From contig BFEA01000602.1 in assembly GCA_003427395.1 (NCBI GenBank), forward strand, positions 353,055 to 395,257: 42,203 nucleotides of DNA, read 5' to 3'. Below, piece by piece: positions 31,454 through 41,452 of this stretch (within the stretch, counting starts at the first letter, position 1; every line of letters begins with the position of its first letter). The notes under the pieces were generated by a model. It saw nothing but the letters and a program-made list of their open reading frames with translations, searched no databases and was not told the origin of the DNA. Made by a program: the position numbers and the translations under genes. The DNA comes from Chara braunii. Its lineage: Eukaryota; Streptophyta; Charophyceae; Charales; Characeae.

Positions 31454-31676
31454 TACGAAGAAATCTTTGGAATCGTGTCCCCAAGGAGTGTCTAGTGAGG
31501 CCCTTGGACTTGGTTTCGAATACGGAGAAATCCTTGGAATCGTGTCCCCAAGGAGTGTCTAGCAAGGCCCTTGGACTTAGTATTGTCTAGCGAGGCCCTC
31601 GGTTTCAAATACGGAGAAATTCTTGGAATCATGTCCCCAAGGAGTGTCTAGCGAGGCCCTTGGACTTGGTCTTGAA
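31454..31676 (+). repeat. Three tandem ~67-89 bp units
   Basis: Units start near 31454, 31521 and 31610, each with GGAATCNTGTCCCCAAGGAG, TGTCTAG and GAGGCCCTTGGACTT. CCAAGG and CCTTGG in each unit can pair. Confidence 0.8.
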
Positions 31677-31987
31677 TACACACCAGTTCCTGCCATCCGA
31701 TCTGAACATCTCACGGCAGTACTGAGGCCACATTCAAAGATACTCGAAAAGTAAATGCCATGCCCACTAGTGGGACTTAGGCCCGGCATCAGTGTGGTCG
31801 ATACAGGGATATTAATTACTCCTTTGGGCACTTAACTCTGATGTTCCTGGGGTGCAATTTCGGCGTTGTTTGAACGGAAATTGTCGGGTCTATGAAAATT
31901 GTGAGGTAATTGTTGGGTCTATGGAAATTGTGAGGTCTTATTGGTGGGAACCTAGTGAGCCCTGATGATGTCGGTTCAACAACGTCC

Positions 31988-32086
31988 AAAAGTGGACCAT
32001 TTCTGGATTTATGTGTGTCATCCTTGCACAGGGGCCATGCTAATCTTCTATGTATCATTCCTATTTTATCGGGTGCCCCAAAGGAC
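31988..32086 (-). ncRNA. U6: U6 snRNA-like sequence (probable pseudogene)
   Basis: The minus strand carries the full U6 outline: a 5' GTCCTTTGGGGCACCC, then CCGATAAAAT, then GAAGATTAGCATGGCCCCTG, GCAAGGATGACAC, AAATGGTCCA and a TTTT stop. U6 is the catalytic-core RNA of the spliceosome. The normally invariant ACAGAGA box, which binds the 5' splice site, reads ACATAGA, and the upstream region shows no TATA box near -30 and no upstream sequence element. A retrotransposed or decayed copy is therefore more likely than an active gene. Confidence 0.85.
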
Positions 32087-32175
32087 AACACGTCAAAATC
32101 GTTGTTAGGAACCTCAAAGTCAAATGCGCAAAGGGTAATAATCCGTTAGAGCAAGCTTCAACGAACATAAAAACT

Positions 32176-32335
32176 TTAATGCCTGAATCTGGACGTGTTT
32201 GTGAAGAGGTGCAGATCTCCATTTCTGCATCTCTGCTTAAAAGTTAAAACCGATCCAAACTCAGGTGCAGAAAATGGCGATTGGTCTGCATTTCCGCATC
32301 TCTGCTTAAAGCACCTGTACCTTTCTCAGCTATCG
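32176..32335 (+). mobile_element. Hairpin MITE family, copy 2 (rearranged)
   Basis: GCCTGAATCTGGACGTGTTT, GAGGTGCAGA and TCTGCATCTCTGCTTAAA are present, and part of the unit is repeated (CTGCATCTCTGCTTAAA near 32222, CGCATCTCTGCTTAAA near 32296). Confidence 0.6.
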
Positions 32336-32699
32336 ATGCCGAGCCAAAAACTGCCCTGCGCGCCAAAAAAAAAACAGTTTGCTTGGTTTGCATGAGCATA
32401 ATTTGGCGCTCAGAATCCAGGGCCTGCGGGATTGGGTACACCTACAATTTTGCACTGGGGAAAAGCTGGGTAGTATGCAAAGCTGAATGGCGTCGGGGTA
32501 TAGATGCAAGTTCGCGCTGGGACTGGGTATAGCCGGTATTCCCATCTTCACGTGGGGTACAGATGCAGATGCAATTTCCCCGACAAAAAATCTAAAGAAA
32601 TTGAACCTGTTCTAAACTCTTTGCCGCAGTTGTAGAATGCGTATTACGGTAGCACCAACCGCCACCCGGGGCAAGTTCACACAAGCGATGATAATTGGA

Positions 32700-32838
32700 T
32701 TTTATGCCTGAATCTTGATTGTGGGGAGGTGCAGAAAATGGCGACTGATATGCTTTTTTTTTCCTGCATCTCTGCGTAAAACACATCCACATTCAGGCGT
32801 TTAATCCCATCCTCTTTGCCAGTAGGACCTCACCACTT
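32700..32838 (+). mobile_element. Hairpin MITE family, copy 3
   Basis: It starts ATGCCTGAATCTTGATTG and has GAGGTGCAGAAAATGGCGA, CTGCATCTCTGCGTAAAAC and the right arm CATCCACATTCAGGCG. The tail GCCAGTAGGACCTCACC is a variant of the family tail. Confidence 0.65.
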
Positions 32839-33354
32839 CAGGTTATTCATTTCTGACTGTGCGTTCACAGAAATCAATGGCGAGAATGAAGATAGAAAAG
32901 GAAAAAAGGAAAAAAAAAAGAAAAAAAAAAGAAATATGCCAGTGAGCAAGGAATCTGAGGAGGATGGAGTACTCACACTACCTTAGTAGTGTAACATTTC
33001 TACTGAATCTGGGCCCAGTTGCGGCCAGATGCACTCTGGAAGTCCTGGTGTGAATGTCCAACTATTAGCACAGCTGCTACTGCTTTATGTCTTTGCAACA
33101 TTTGCGCGAATGAATGAACTTGGCCATCATGCTGGACAGTTTCATGCCGTGCTCTCTTGTCAAGGTTTGTGTTCCTCGATCATATTCCAAGTCTGTTCTC
33201 TTTTTTTTTTTTTTGGGGTCCCGGGGGGTTTGGAGGGGTTGCAGGCGGAGTGGTTCCAAGTCCATTTTGACTTGCACCCCAGAGTAGCACTAGGGGTCAT
33301 GTTCCGGGTCCGTGCACCAGGTTTGGGTATCAAGTTCGCATACCATTTTCATGC

Positions 33355-33960
33355 TTTGTGGATTGGGTTCATGCTTGATTTAAGGTTCATCCTTCATGGA
33401 CTGGGTTTGTTCTTCATGGCCCAGGTTCATGCGTCATGGACCAGGTTCATCTTTCATGGACCAGGTTCATCCTTCATGGACCAGGTTATTCTACAGGTTT
33501 ATGCTTGTCGGATATGTCGTATATGCTCCATGTTCAATGTTCCAGTTCCATTTTGGCGTAGAGCACAGCATACCACCGGGGATGTGCCCATCCCTACCTT
33601 TCTCTCCCCAACGCAGTCCACGCCCATCATGACTGTATTGGTCAATTTGTTGATGATGATATCTGGAGGCCAGGTTCTCATGGACCAGGTTCATGCTTCA
33701 TGGGCCAGGTTCATCTTTCATGGACCAGGTTCATGCTTCATGGACCAGGTTCATCTTTCATGGACCAGGTTCATCCTTCATGGACCAGGTTATTCTACAG
33801 GTTTATGTTTGTCATATATGCCCCAAGTTCAATGTTCCATCTCCATTTTGAAGTAGAGCACGGAATAGCACGGGGGGCGCGCCCATCCCTACCTCTCTCC
33901 CCAACGCAGTGCACCTTCATCATGACTGTATTGGGCAGTTCATGATGATGATATCTGGAG
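33355..33960 (+). repeat. 20-bp minisatellite in a ~310-bp duplication
   Basis: GGTTCATSYTTCATGGACCA repeats with an exact 20-bp period in blocks at about 33376-33496 and 33675-33795. Each block is followed by the same ~150 bp (TTATTCTACAGGTTTATG to CATCATGACTGTATTGG), so a larger unit is duplicated too. The 275-codon ORF across it (33029-33856) is a by-product. Confidence 0.85.
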
Positions 33961-34059
33961 TTCGTCAGAGAAAAAGAAAAAAGTATAATCTGCCCAGTGG
34001 TCGATTTTGCCGCCCCTGGCTCGTAGTCCTATTCGTGAAGAGGATTTGATTACGTGTCC

Positions 34060-34190
34060 CAATCTGGATGGGTTTTAAGCAGAAGATGCTGAAAAGCTGA
34101 ACAATTGCCATTTTGTGCACCTCTCGACAAGCATTTCCAGATTCAGCCGGTTAATCCAATGCTTTTTGCTAGTGGGACCTTGCCCCTGGA
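34060..34190 (+). mobile_element. Hairpin MITE family, copy 4
   Basis: Diverged left arm (CAATCTGGATGGGTTTTAAG), GCACCTCTCGACAAGC, right arm TTCCAGATTCAGCCGGTTAA, and the family tail CTAGTGGGACCTTGCCCCTG. Confidence 0.65.
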
Positions 34191-34570
34191 CTGCGCCCAA
34201 CCGGTTTGGGGGCTGGGCCCGACAGGCGGAGCTATATGCGTTGCACAGGTGGCGTGACGCGGAGAAAAAACCACCAGTACCTTTCCCCGCTTGGGATCGG
34301 GGGCGCAGTGGTTAACATGGAGGCCGGATTCGGCCTCCGGCAGCGACCACATCCATGGGCGGCTCTTGGCGCACAGCGCCCGTGGCTGATATATGAGAAA
34401 GGCAGTGGTGGTTTAATAGGTTCTCTCATACTTCGTCTTTGTACACTGGCATTCCCTTCGCCTCCCCTGCTCAGGCAGTGGGAAACTTGGAGATAACTGC
34501 TTATTCGCAAAATCTATTGACACCAACGTTTGATCTTTATTGCAAGAGGTAGAGCACTCGATGGGCTACA

Positions 34571-34710
34571 GTCTTCCCCCGAATACAACGTACGGTCATT
34601 ATAGCCGAATTTGGTGCATCTTTCAGTCTAAATTTAGCAATAATGACCGTATGTTGTATTCGGGAGAAGACTGTAGTCTTCTCCCGAATACAACATACGG
34701 TCATTATTGC
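34571..34710. repeat. Triple arm repeat with a 74-bp near-perfect palindrome
   Basis: 34637-34710 is a palindrome of two 36-bp arms around GT; the arms begin GCAATAATGACCGTATG. A third arm in the palindrome-right orientation is at 34571-34608 (AGTCTTCCCCCGAATACAAC), and a fragment is at 35027-35055. Ends resemble the 23235 MITE family. Confidence 0.8.
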
Positions 34711-34805
34711 TGTACCTAGACTCAAAGTTGCCCCAAATACAGTTATAATGACTGTACGTCTAGGCTACCAGCCGTCCGCGCAAGCATCAAAGAAGGTCCC
34801 AGTTA

Positions 34806-34829
34806 AAAAAAAAAAAAAAAAAAAAAAAA
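34806..34829. repeat. Poly(A) run
   Basis: 24 consecutive A bases. It could be the tail of a small plus-strand retroelement. Confidence 0.8.
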
Positions 34830-35601
34830 CACTTCAAAAAGTTTTGTTATGCAGGAAAATAAACTGAACAGTGAACACATCTTGCCTCAGGGTCACATCG
34901 AAGTTGTTTACCAAATTTAAAATAAAAAATATTAAAAAGAATATGTATATTTATTTATATTTATTTATTTTCTTTTTGCCCGGCTGGGCAAGTGCTCCCG
35001 TTTGCCCGTGCCACTCTGGTAGCCTAGCTGTACGTTGTATTCGGGTGAAGATGGCAGGGTGGGTGGCCCAATTCTTGACCTCGAACACTGTAGAGTGGCC
35101 CCAAGCTGGACGTTCTTTGGGTGCTAAGATGCAAACTTTTCCAAAGTCAAAAGGGAGAGACAGCAGCCCAGGGCCCTGTTCCCACCTACCCGAATTCGCA
35201 ATTGCTGACCGTACATTACCAAGATCAACAGCGCTAGATGAAGAATCAGCGTACGGGGGACTTGGCCCCAGATCGGACACTAAGTTCCTAGAGCAATCAC
35301 TTTCGTTGGAAAGGGGAAGCGATCGAGCGAGGAATAAAGGGAAACTAAAAATAGAAATACTGTGGCATTCATTTATCATACAACCATGATTTGTTCGTTT
35401 TTGATCCTTGTTTTTGAAGTAGATGAGAGCAAAAAATCATAAAAGAAAGAAAAACATGAATGATTGTTATCTTATTTTATCTTCTCCCTTCCTCGCCAGC
35501 ATGGGGACAAAAAATGTTGTCCCCTCCCTGGGACCATCCACCTGCAGCACCCTGAACCGGTTCTTTTTTTCTTTTTTCTTTTTTTTTTCTTTTTGGTTTA
35601 G

Positions 35602-35659
35602 TGATGATGACGATGGTGACGATGATGATGATGACGATGATGATGATGATGATGATGAC

Positions 35660-35693
<34 letters not shown>
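35602..35693. repeat. (GAT)n trinucleotide repeat
   Basis: About 30 GAT/GAC units, giving a poly-Asp frame without any protein context. Confidence 0.9.
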
Positions 35694-35694
<1 letters not shown>

Positions 35695-35766
35695 GGCATC
35701 ATGTTACTGGAAAGACATTGAAGGCCAAACACAATAGGGAAAAAAAAAGATGAGGAATTTCGAACT

Positions 35767-36036
35767 GACCTTGGCCGTATTTGCAGTCAGACACATCCTG
35801 GAAAGTGCAAGTGTCACCCATGGGCCTAACCCAGTTGGTACACCCGCAAACTGTTGAAATAAGGAATCAGACCCAAGTTCGAATCCAGATACGATCAGAT
35901 GACCTTGGCCGTATTTGCAGTGTCAGACACATCCTGGAAAGTGCAAGTGTCACCCATGGGCCTAGCCCAGTTGGTACACCCGCAAACTGTTGAAATAAGG
36001 AATCAGACCCAAGTCCGAATCCAGATACGATCAGAT
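35767..36036 (+). mobile_element. Tandem pair of tRNA-derived pol III units (134 bp)
   Basis: Units 35767-35900 and 35901-36036 are nearly identical. Each has an A box (35827-35838 and TAGCCCAGTTGG at 35963-35974) and a B box (AGTTCGAATCC at 35876-35886, AGTCCGAATCC at 36012-36022) about 50 bp apart. The pattern fits a SINE head or tRNA pseudogene duplicated in tandem. The spacing would allow a small variable arm, but no closed acceptor stem is evident. Confidence 0.65.
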
Positions 36037-36242
36037 GGCCAGAATGAAATAATTCTGAATGACCCGGGGCCAGTCAGTTCAACGATGATATCTCAAGGCC
36101 ATCGCCCTCCTTAAAAAAAGAAGAAAAGAAAAGAAAGTGCAAGTGTCGATCTGCCCTGTGTGTAATCTTAGCAGGAAGGTTATATTGAAGAAATTCTTGA
36201 GAATGTTGGAGGAGCAAGGTCCGAACTAGCAAAGAGGATGGA

Positions 36243-36376
36243 ATGACGTGCGTGAATGTGGATGGATTTTTAGCAGAGATGCAGAAAAATAGAGCAATTG
36301 CAATTTTCTGCACCTCTCCATAAACACGTCCAGATTCAGGCATTAAATCCCATCGCCTTTTGCTAGTGGAACCTTG
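36243..36376 (+). mobile_element. Hairpin MITE family, copy 5
   Basis: It has GTGAATGTGGATGGATTTTT, CAGAGATGCAGAAAA, TTTTCTGCACCTCTCC, the right arm ACACGTCCAGATTCAGGC and the tail CTAGTGGAACCTTGCCCC. Left and right arms pair across an AT-rich tip. Confidence 0.7.
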
Positions 36377-36569
36377 CCCCAGCTAGAGCTAGGTCTCACA
36401 ATCTTAAACCACCAGTGCTTGTGACCCTTTCCTTGCTCAGCCTAGAAACGTCCTCGTGGCAAAAAAATAGATGAGCGGGCACATTTTCTTTTTGGCAGGC
36501 GAGGCCAGCCATTTAGGTGCGGTAGGCCGTGCCCTGAAAGTCGCGGTGTGTTGACGGCCTTGTCCCGGC

Positions 36570-36672
36570 TTTGTCAGAGAAAAAATGGCTGGCTGTGCCT
36601 GTCGGAGAAAAAATGGCTGGCTGTGCCATTTTTCTCCGACAGGCGCGGCCGGCCATTTTTCTCCGAAAGAGG
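36570..36672. repeat. Alternating-orientation repeats forming an 18-bp hairpin
   Basis: GGAGAAAAAATGGCTGGC occurs in both orientations at least four times. 36598-36616 and 36626-36643 (CCTGTCGGAGAAAAA... / ...TTTTTCTCCGACAGG) form a strong hairpin. Confidence 0.7.
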
Positions 36673-37185
36673 GAAATATACTCTACTCTTGGTTTAACGT
36701 GAAGTCCACTTCCTGAGTGCACCTGCCTTTTTAATGCCAAGGGACGTCTTCCCTCTTAGTGTTATTTTTTTTGAATGAACGAGTGGCGAGCCCCTGATAT
36801 AACAGTTTGAATTCACAATACCGTCGCTGCTGTCTTCCCCTGAACGCAAGGCATGTTCATCCAAAACTAATCCTGGTGAGAATTTGTTTGGATGTGCAGA
36901 TGTGCAGGTGCATGACGCGCACCTGGACACGAGGATGTCCCCGTGCAGTCTGATGAGGTCGGATATGCAGATGCACAATTGTATGGCCTTTAGAAGGGTC
37001 TATTTTGGAAGTTGCAAACCGGGGCTTTGGAGGAGTGGTTTGCTTTGTTTTTGAATTTGCAGTCTTTTTCTCCGCACTTGGCCATACCAAGATTAGGACT
37101 GTGCTGGATGTGTTTGACTCGCAAAATTATGACCAATTCAGACAAACCATTGCCTGGTGTGAACATGCCCGTTTGTGTATTTATA

Positions 37186-37910
37186 TATCGTCAAACAAAA
37201 CTGCCCGGCAAACTGTAGGCAGAGAGGGAGAAGAGGACAACAAATGAGTAGCTGTGACAAACTGTTTCGTCGGAGTTTCACCGACTCATCAGGAGGCTGA
37301 ACCCTCAACAATCTGCCGAATCTCCTAACTGATTACACTGTAAGTGATAATCCACCTTAACCCCAGTTGTTGTGGTTAAGCATCAACGGCTGCCCGACAT
37401 CTGATACCCTGAGGTGGGCACCAACCACTGCCCTCAAGGTACCTGTGACGAAAATCAAAGCAGACTATCACTCACCCACACCAGATGGAAAACTCTACAG
37501 ACTGTCGGCTCACACCCCATCGCAAACCAGAGAAACACCCACGAAACAAAGGTCGGTCTATCACAGCCAGAAAATACACTCCAGACTCGGTGCTGGCACT
37601 AGAGGCACAGCATGGCCGCGTAGTGACGGCCCCGACCACCGACACTCAACCTGACCGGAGAAAACCGTAGCAGGGTGATATCGAAGTCACGGTATGTATC
37701 GTCAAACAGAACTCCCCGGTAAACCGTAGGCTGAGACAACTGATACCCTGAGGTGGGCACCAACCACTGCCCTCAATCAAAGCAGACTATCACTCACCCA
37801 CACCAGATGGAAAACTCTACAGACTGTCGGCTCACACCCCATTGCAAGCCAGCAAAACAACCGCGAAACAAAGAAGGTCTATCATAGCTGTAATGACCCG
37901 CCAAAACACA
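37186..37910 (+). repeat. Direct repeat pair around a hammerhead-like insert
   Basis: TATCGTCAAACARAACT ... GTAGGC is at 37187-37228 and 37697-37738. CTGATACCCTGAGGTGGGCA onward is at 37401 and 37740, and the shared block runs to about 37580 and 37900. In the second copy the two parts are contiguous; in the first they are separated by 37229-37400, which holds the hammerhead-like core. Confidence 0.75.
37251..37303 (-). ncRNA. Hammerhead-ribozyme-like core
   Basis: On the minus strand CTGATGA (37292-37286) is followed by a 5-bp stem II (GTCGG/CCGAC, 37285-37281 and 37273-37269) with a TGAAACT loop, then GAAA (37268-37265), a mini stem III (ACA-GTT-TGT, 37265-37257) and C (37256), the predicted cleavage base. 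All core nucleotides of a hammerhead self-cleaving ribozyme are present in order, and the tiny stem III is as in the minimal type I ribozymes of retrotransposons. Stem I is not evident: the flanks GCCTC and ACAGC do not pair. It may be inactive, or may need a distant or dimer partner. Confidence 0.6.
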
Positions 37911-39278
37911 GACTGAGAACACTGCTGATCTCTGGGATTTGCCATTGGAATGTATGCCTTGCTGAGATTCCCGCATTCTGCTGTGATTTCTAAGTCTGTA
38001 TGTGTGCGTGCCTGTCGGAGTGCTTGTTGGCCTGAGTGTGTGTGTGACCCGCAAGGGTACTTGTTGGTTGGAAGGTCCCGCAGGGCCGGTACTCACCTGT
38101 GGCCGTGACTTTGAGGGTTACAGCGGGGAAAACACTCAAGTAGCGGGTGTAGGCCCGCGATAGCAGGTAGGCCGGTACCACTCAAGTAGTGGTAGAAGTG
38201 TCGGGTACTGGAGGCCGAGCAGAAGAAGAGAAAAGTTGGCATTTTTAGAGCCTGCTGGTGTGTTCACTGGGCAGTTGACCACATCCGAACGAATCTGTAA
38301 CAATTGGCAGGACTTTCGAACTGCGGTAACAACACTTAACTCGTCGTATGTGTTCTCGTGGGCATTCCCCACTTATCCTTGCTAAGGGGTGCAACTGCTA
38401 CATGCGCTCCCACCAATACGGCTATCCTGCATATGTGGCACCTCTCTCTGTGGTTCCGAGACACGATGCAATGGTCCCTGTATAATCCACTTTCTTCAGT
38501 GCCCCAAGGACGCCTCGTCCTGCCCCTGCTTGTTTATCCGCTTCTACCGAAAATTTTCCACTCGCTGCTGCAGTTCCTACCACTGCAGTTTTCACTGCTG
38601 CAGTTCCTACTACAGGTTGTAAACTATGATCTTCTTTTCTTTTTGAAAAAAAGACAAAAACACAATGGCCCCTTCTAGTTTGGGGGGCAACAATCCAGTT
38701 GCTCATCACCGGCAAACATGTTTGTACATCCAAAGAAGGGGGGAGATCAGGCTAGAGAATTGGAATGGCCTTACCCTTGAGTCTCTTCTCGCCTAACAAG
38801 GGAGGAACTGCAAACAAGGTGGGGGGTCCAGCCCCCCAAAACCATGGCCTCTCTCCAAGGGCCGCCCTGCTGGCTGGGAAGCTTACTAGCAGCACCCAGA
38901 CACGCAGCAGGATGGCCCTCGGGGAGGCGGGCGCGGGGAGGGGACTCCCCTCCGGTTCCTCAGGCAGCCTAACAAGACCCGCACGTCACCAAGTCCTCAC
39001 TTTACCCTACTCTCATCCCGTTCTTGTCTGTCTTGTCGTGTTCACTCCACCTTCGACAATAATCTACATCCCTCCTGACCCTTGTACCTTTTTCTTAGCT
39101 AACTCTGTATCTCGTACTGTCTCTCACTATCTTCAAGTCTCTTGCTCCCTATGTCCTGTTTCCACAATGCCAAGAGTTCTTTCGCAGTCATATAGGGTTC
39201 GGCATCATAATCCTAAGGGTGGGAGCATACCCATCCCAGCACCTTCCAGAGTAACCTATAGCTTTTGATGCTCCTGCA

Positions 39279-39281
<3 letters not shown>
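37911..39281. other. No gene recognised
   Basis: 38765-39268 has a 167-codon plus-strand frame, Pro/Ser-rich and without a domain. Other frames are short. The sequence GGTAGGCCGGTACCACTCAAG and similar short duplications occur at 38115-38195. Confidence 0.4.

Positions 39282-39332
<51 letters not shown>
39282..39332 (-). other. Poly(A) tail of LINE 2
   Basis: 51 uninterrupted T bases on the plus strand, at the 3' end of the minus-strand LINE. The intact length suggests a fairly young insertion or slippage in sequencing. Confidence 0.8.
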
Positions 39333-39342
<10 letters not shown>

Positions 39343-39512
39343 CCTCTCTCTCCCCCCCCTCCCCAAATCCTCTCTGCCCCACCCCTTCTCAACGCCTTCT
39401 AATCCCCACCCCCTAATATTGTACAGCTACCAACCAATTCTCTAATTCTACGTAACACCTACCCCTGTCCCCCCTAACTACTATGAATGTTGGCTGCTTT
39501 TCTTGATTGATC

Positions 39513-40330
39513 TCATCCCAATTCAGTTTTTTCCTCCATTTCTGCCCGGGGCCTTTGGCATTGCAGCACCGGGCCGAACTGCATACGGCCCGGTCTGGGG
39601 ATCTCGGGCGAGCAGCTGTGGGTATGGGCCCCATCTGGCCCAGAACCGTTCCGCCCTCCCTTCGCGTGTGTTCCTACTTCGGTGTCAATCCGCCAGGAGA
39701 GCCACTCAAATCTTTTCCAGCGTCCTGTCCTGGTATGTCTGCAACAGGGAAAAGTGCCCTGTCTGCAGCGATCATTCCTCAATGTCCACAAGGCCCACAA
39801 CACCGCCGCCCTCAGAATTTCCGCTGCCATCAAATCCTCCGGTTTTGCCCTGTCCACTTTCATCAGTGCCCCCAGTAGGATGACCGTGTCGTCCCCCTCC
39901 ATGGCCTCAAGCGGGGATTTGTCTGCCATCTCTTGCGCCCACAACTCCCAGAAGGCCCGCACTATTGGGCATCGTACAAACAGGTGGGGTATTGTCTCCA
40001 CTTGTCCACAGCCTGCTTGACATCTCTGATCCTTGCATCGGCTCTTAGTTGCCATCCACTGCGCTGTGGGATTGCTAGATGATACAACTGCCATAGCAGA
40101 CCCGCCTGTTTCTGGTGTTTCAGGGCTGCCATGAGTGCACATTGTTCATTCCACCTTCGCTGTGTCCGTCTGCCGAAGCAGGTGTCCGGAATCCAGTTTC
40201 TTTTGGCCCACGGAGTCCTCAGCTCCAGGGCTGCCATGAGTGCACATTATTCATTCCACCTTCGCTGTGTCCATCTGCCGAAGTAGGCGTCAGGAATCCA
40301 GTTCCTTTTGGCCCACCGAGTCCTCAGCTC
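39513..40330 (-). pseudogene. LINE 2 zf-RVT domain and C-terminus
   Basis: Minus-strand frames at 39962-40237 and 39513-40142 together cover RRWNEQCALMAALKHQKQAG, then DQRCQAGCGQVETIPHLFVR-C, FWELW and AVLWALWTLRNDRC. The C-x3-C ... H-x3-C pattern and Trp clusters are the zf-RVT signature. A frameshift lies near 40000-40140. The C-terminus is polar and lacks motifs. Confidence 0.7.
40121..40330 (-). repeat. 105-bp tandem duplication in LINE 2
   Basis: 40121-40225 and 40226-40330 are near-identical (each begins CAGGGCTGCCATGAGTGCAC). The length preserves frame and doubles 35 codons just before the zinc domain. Confidence 0.9.
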
Positions 40331-40840
40331 CTCACAGATGTTCATTGGATCCAGAAGAGGGTTGTAGATGTTTTTTGTAGTAAGATTCTGGAGCGGCACA
40401 TCTTTCCTTTGCGTTCTTTGTCTCGGCCATTCTCATTCTCTCGGGTCCCGTGTAAGATCCCGCCGTCTAGATGCGATACGAAAGGGTACGTATTGTCCCT
40501 CCCCCCTATCTCCTCCTCCACTTACCGCCACCGTTTCGATATATTCCTATCCATGCTTTTCCGGGGGTTTCCTTCTCCCGTCGCATCCTCCTGCATGGGT
40601 TCCCGCAGCCCCTTGTACCCCGTACTCACGCGCCAGTTGGTGACCTGTAACCTTCCGTCTACCAGCACCTGCTCCACCCTATATAATCTCTCCGCTTTAA
40701 AATCTCCCTGTATCGTCACCCTTTTCTCCGGGATGAGATCTCATCCTTCCTCACCAGTTCGATCCACTGGGTGGGGATAAGTTCCTGGAGTTCTCCCACC
40801 CGCTCTCCTCTTCATTCTGCCCTGCAGGGATTCCAGCACA

Positions 40841-41044
40841 TCATTGCTCGTACGCCAGTCCTTTTCGCTCCTTATCCCATAGGTGGCCTATCTTGTAAAT
40901 GCCTTGTTCCACCCACTTCCACCCGTAAGCTCCCCACAGGCTATGCCAGGGCAGGGGCTCACCAGTGGCGCCACAGATGAACCTGTTTCTGAACAGCGGC
41001 TGGTTAAACACCACGTCCGCAGTGTCAGGCAGGCGACACCTCAC
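40841..41044 (-). pseudogene. LINE 2 post-RT segment
   Basis: Reads VVFNQPLFRNRFICGATGEP and WGAYGWKWVEQGIYKIGHLW, the typical NxPLFxN...W..GI..I.DL block between RT and zf-RVT in plant LINEs. Confidence 0.65.
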
Positions 41045-41056
41045 CTGTACTTTCTT

Positions 41057-41452
41057 CTACAGTACCACCTCTGTTGACCATACCGGCTCCCTCCAGAGGT
41101 GGTGAATCGCCTTGTTGTCCAGCAGGCACAGATCCACTATTTCATCAGACACTTGCAATGCATAGGCAAGGTGGGCCTGGGCAACCCCTTGCCATGGAGC
41201 GCCCAGCGTTCCCAGCAAGTGCCAGAGCAATTGCCGCAGCTGCAAGGGTATGTTCTGTGTTCGCGGATCGATTAGCCCCAGGCCCCCAAACCGTTTCGGC
41301 TGGATAGGCTTGTTCCATGCCACTCTGCATATGAAGTCGTCCGACTCTGCGGCGTTAGTACACAAGTGCGCATGGATTGCCTTCTTGATATATCTAATGG
41401 TACGCCTTCCTGGCATGTGAACTGCACTTGCGTACCACAGGGTGACAACCAC
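41057..41452 (-). pseudogene. LINE 2 thumb and connector
   Basis: Reads TLWYASAVHMPGRRTIRYIK, KKAIHAHL, FICRVAWNKPIQPKRFGG and LGLIDP, the region between RT and the C-terminal domain. It shows the uninterrupted form of the region that is rearranged in LINE 1. A Leu/Trp-rich helical part follows (LRQLLWHLL). Confidence 0.75.

Noticed and set aside
31955-31990. Hammerhead suggested by CCTGATGATGTC
   Set aside because: No stem II or GAAA follows; it is a chance match.
33029-33856. 275-codon ORF with repeated FMDQVHxSWTR-like blocks
   Set aside because: It follows from a 20-bp minisatellite; frames shift between blocks and no domain is present.
34300-34330. Pol III A box (GCGCAGTGGTTAAC)
   Set aside because: No B box at suitable distance.
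35423-35737. ORF with a poly-Asp tract
   Set aside because: The tract is a (GAT)n repeat and there is no surrounding protein-like sequence.
38765-39268. 167-codon Pro/Ser-rich ORF
   Set aside because: No domain, no homologous copy in the window, and pyrimidine-rich composition keeps frames open.
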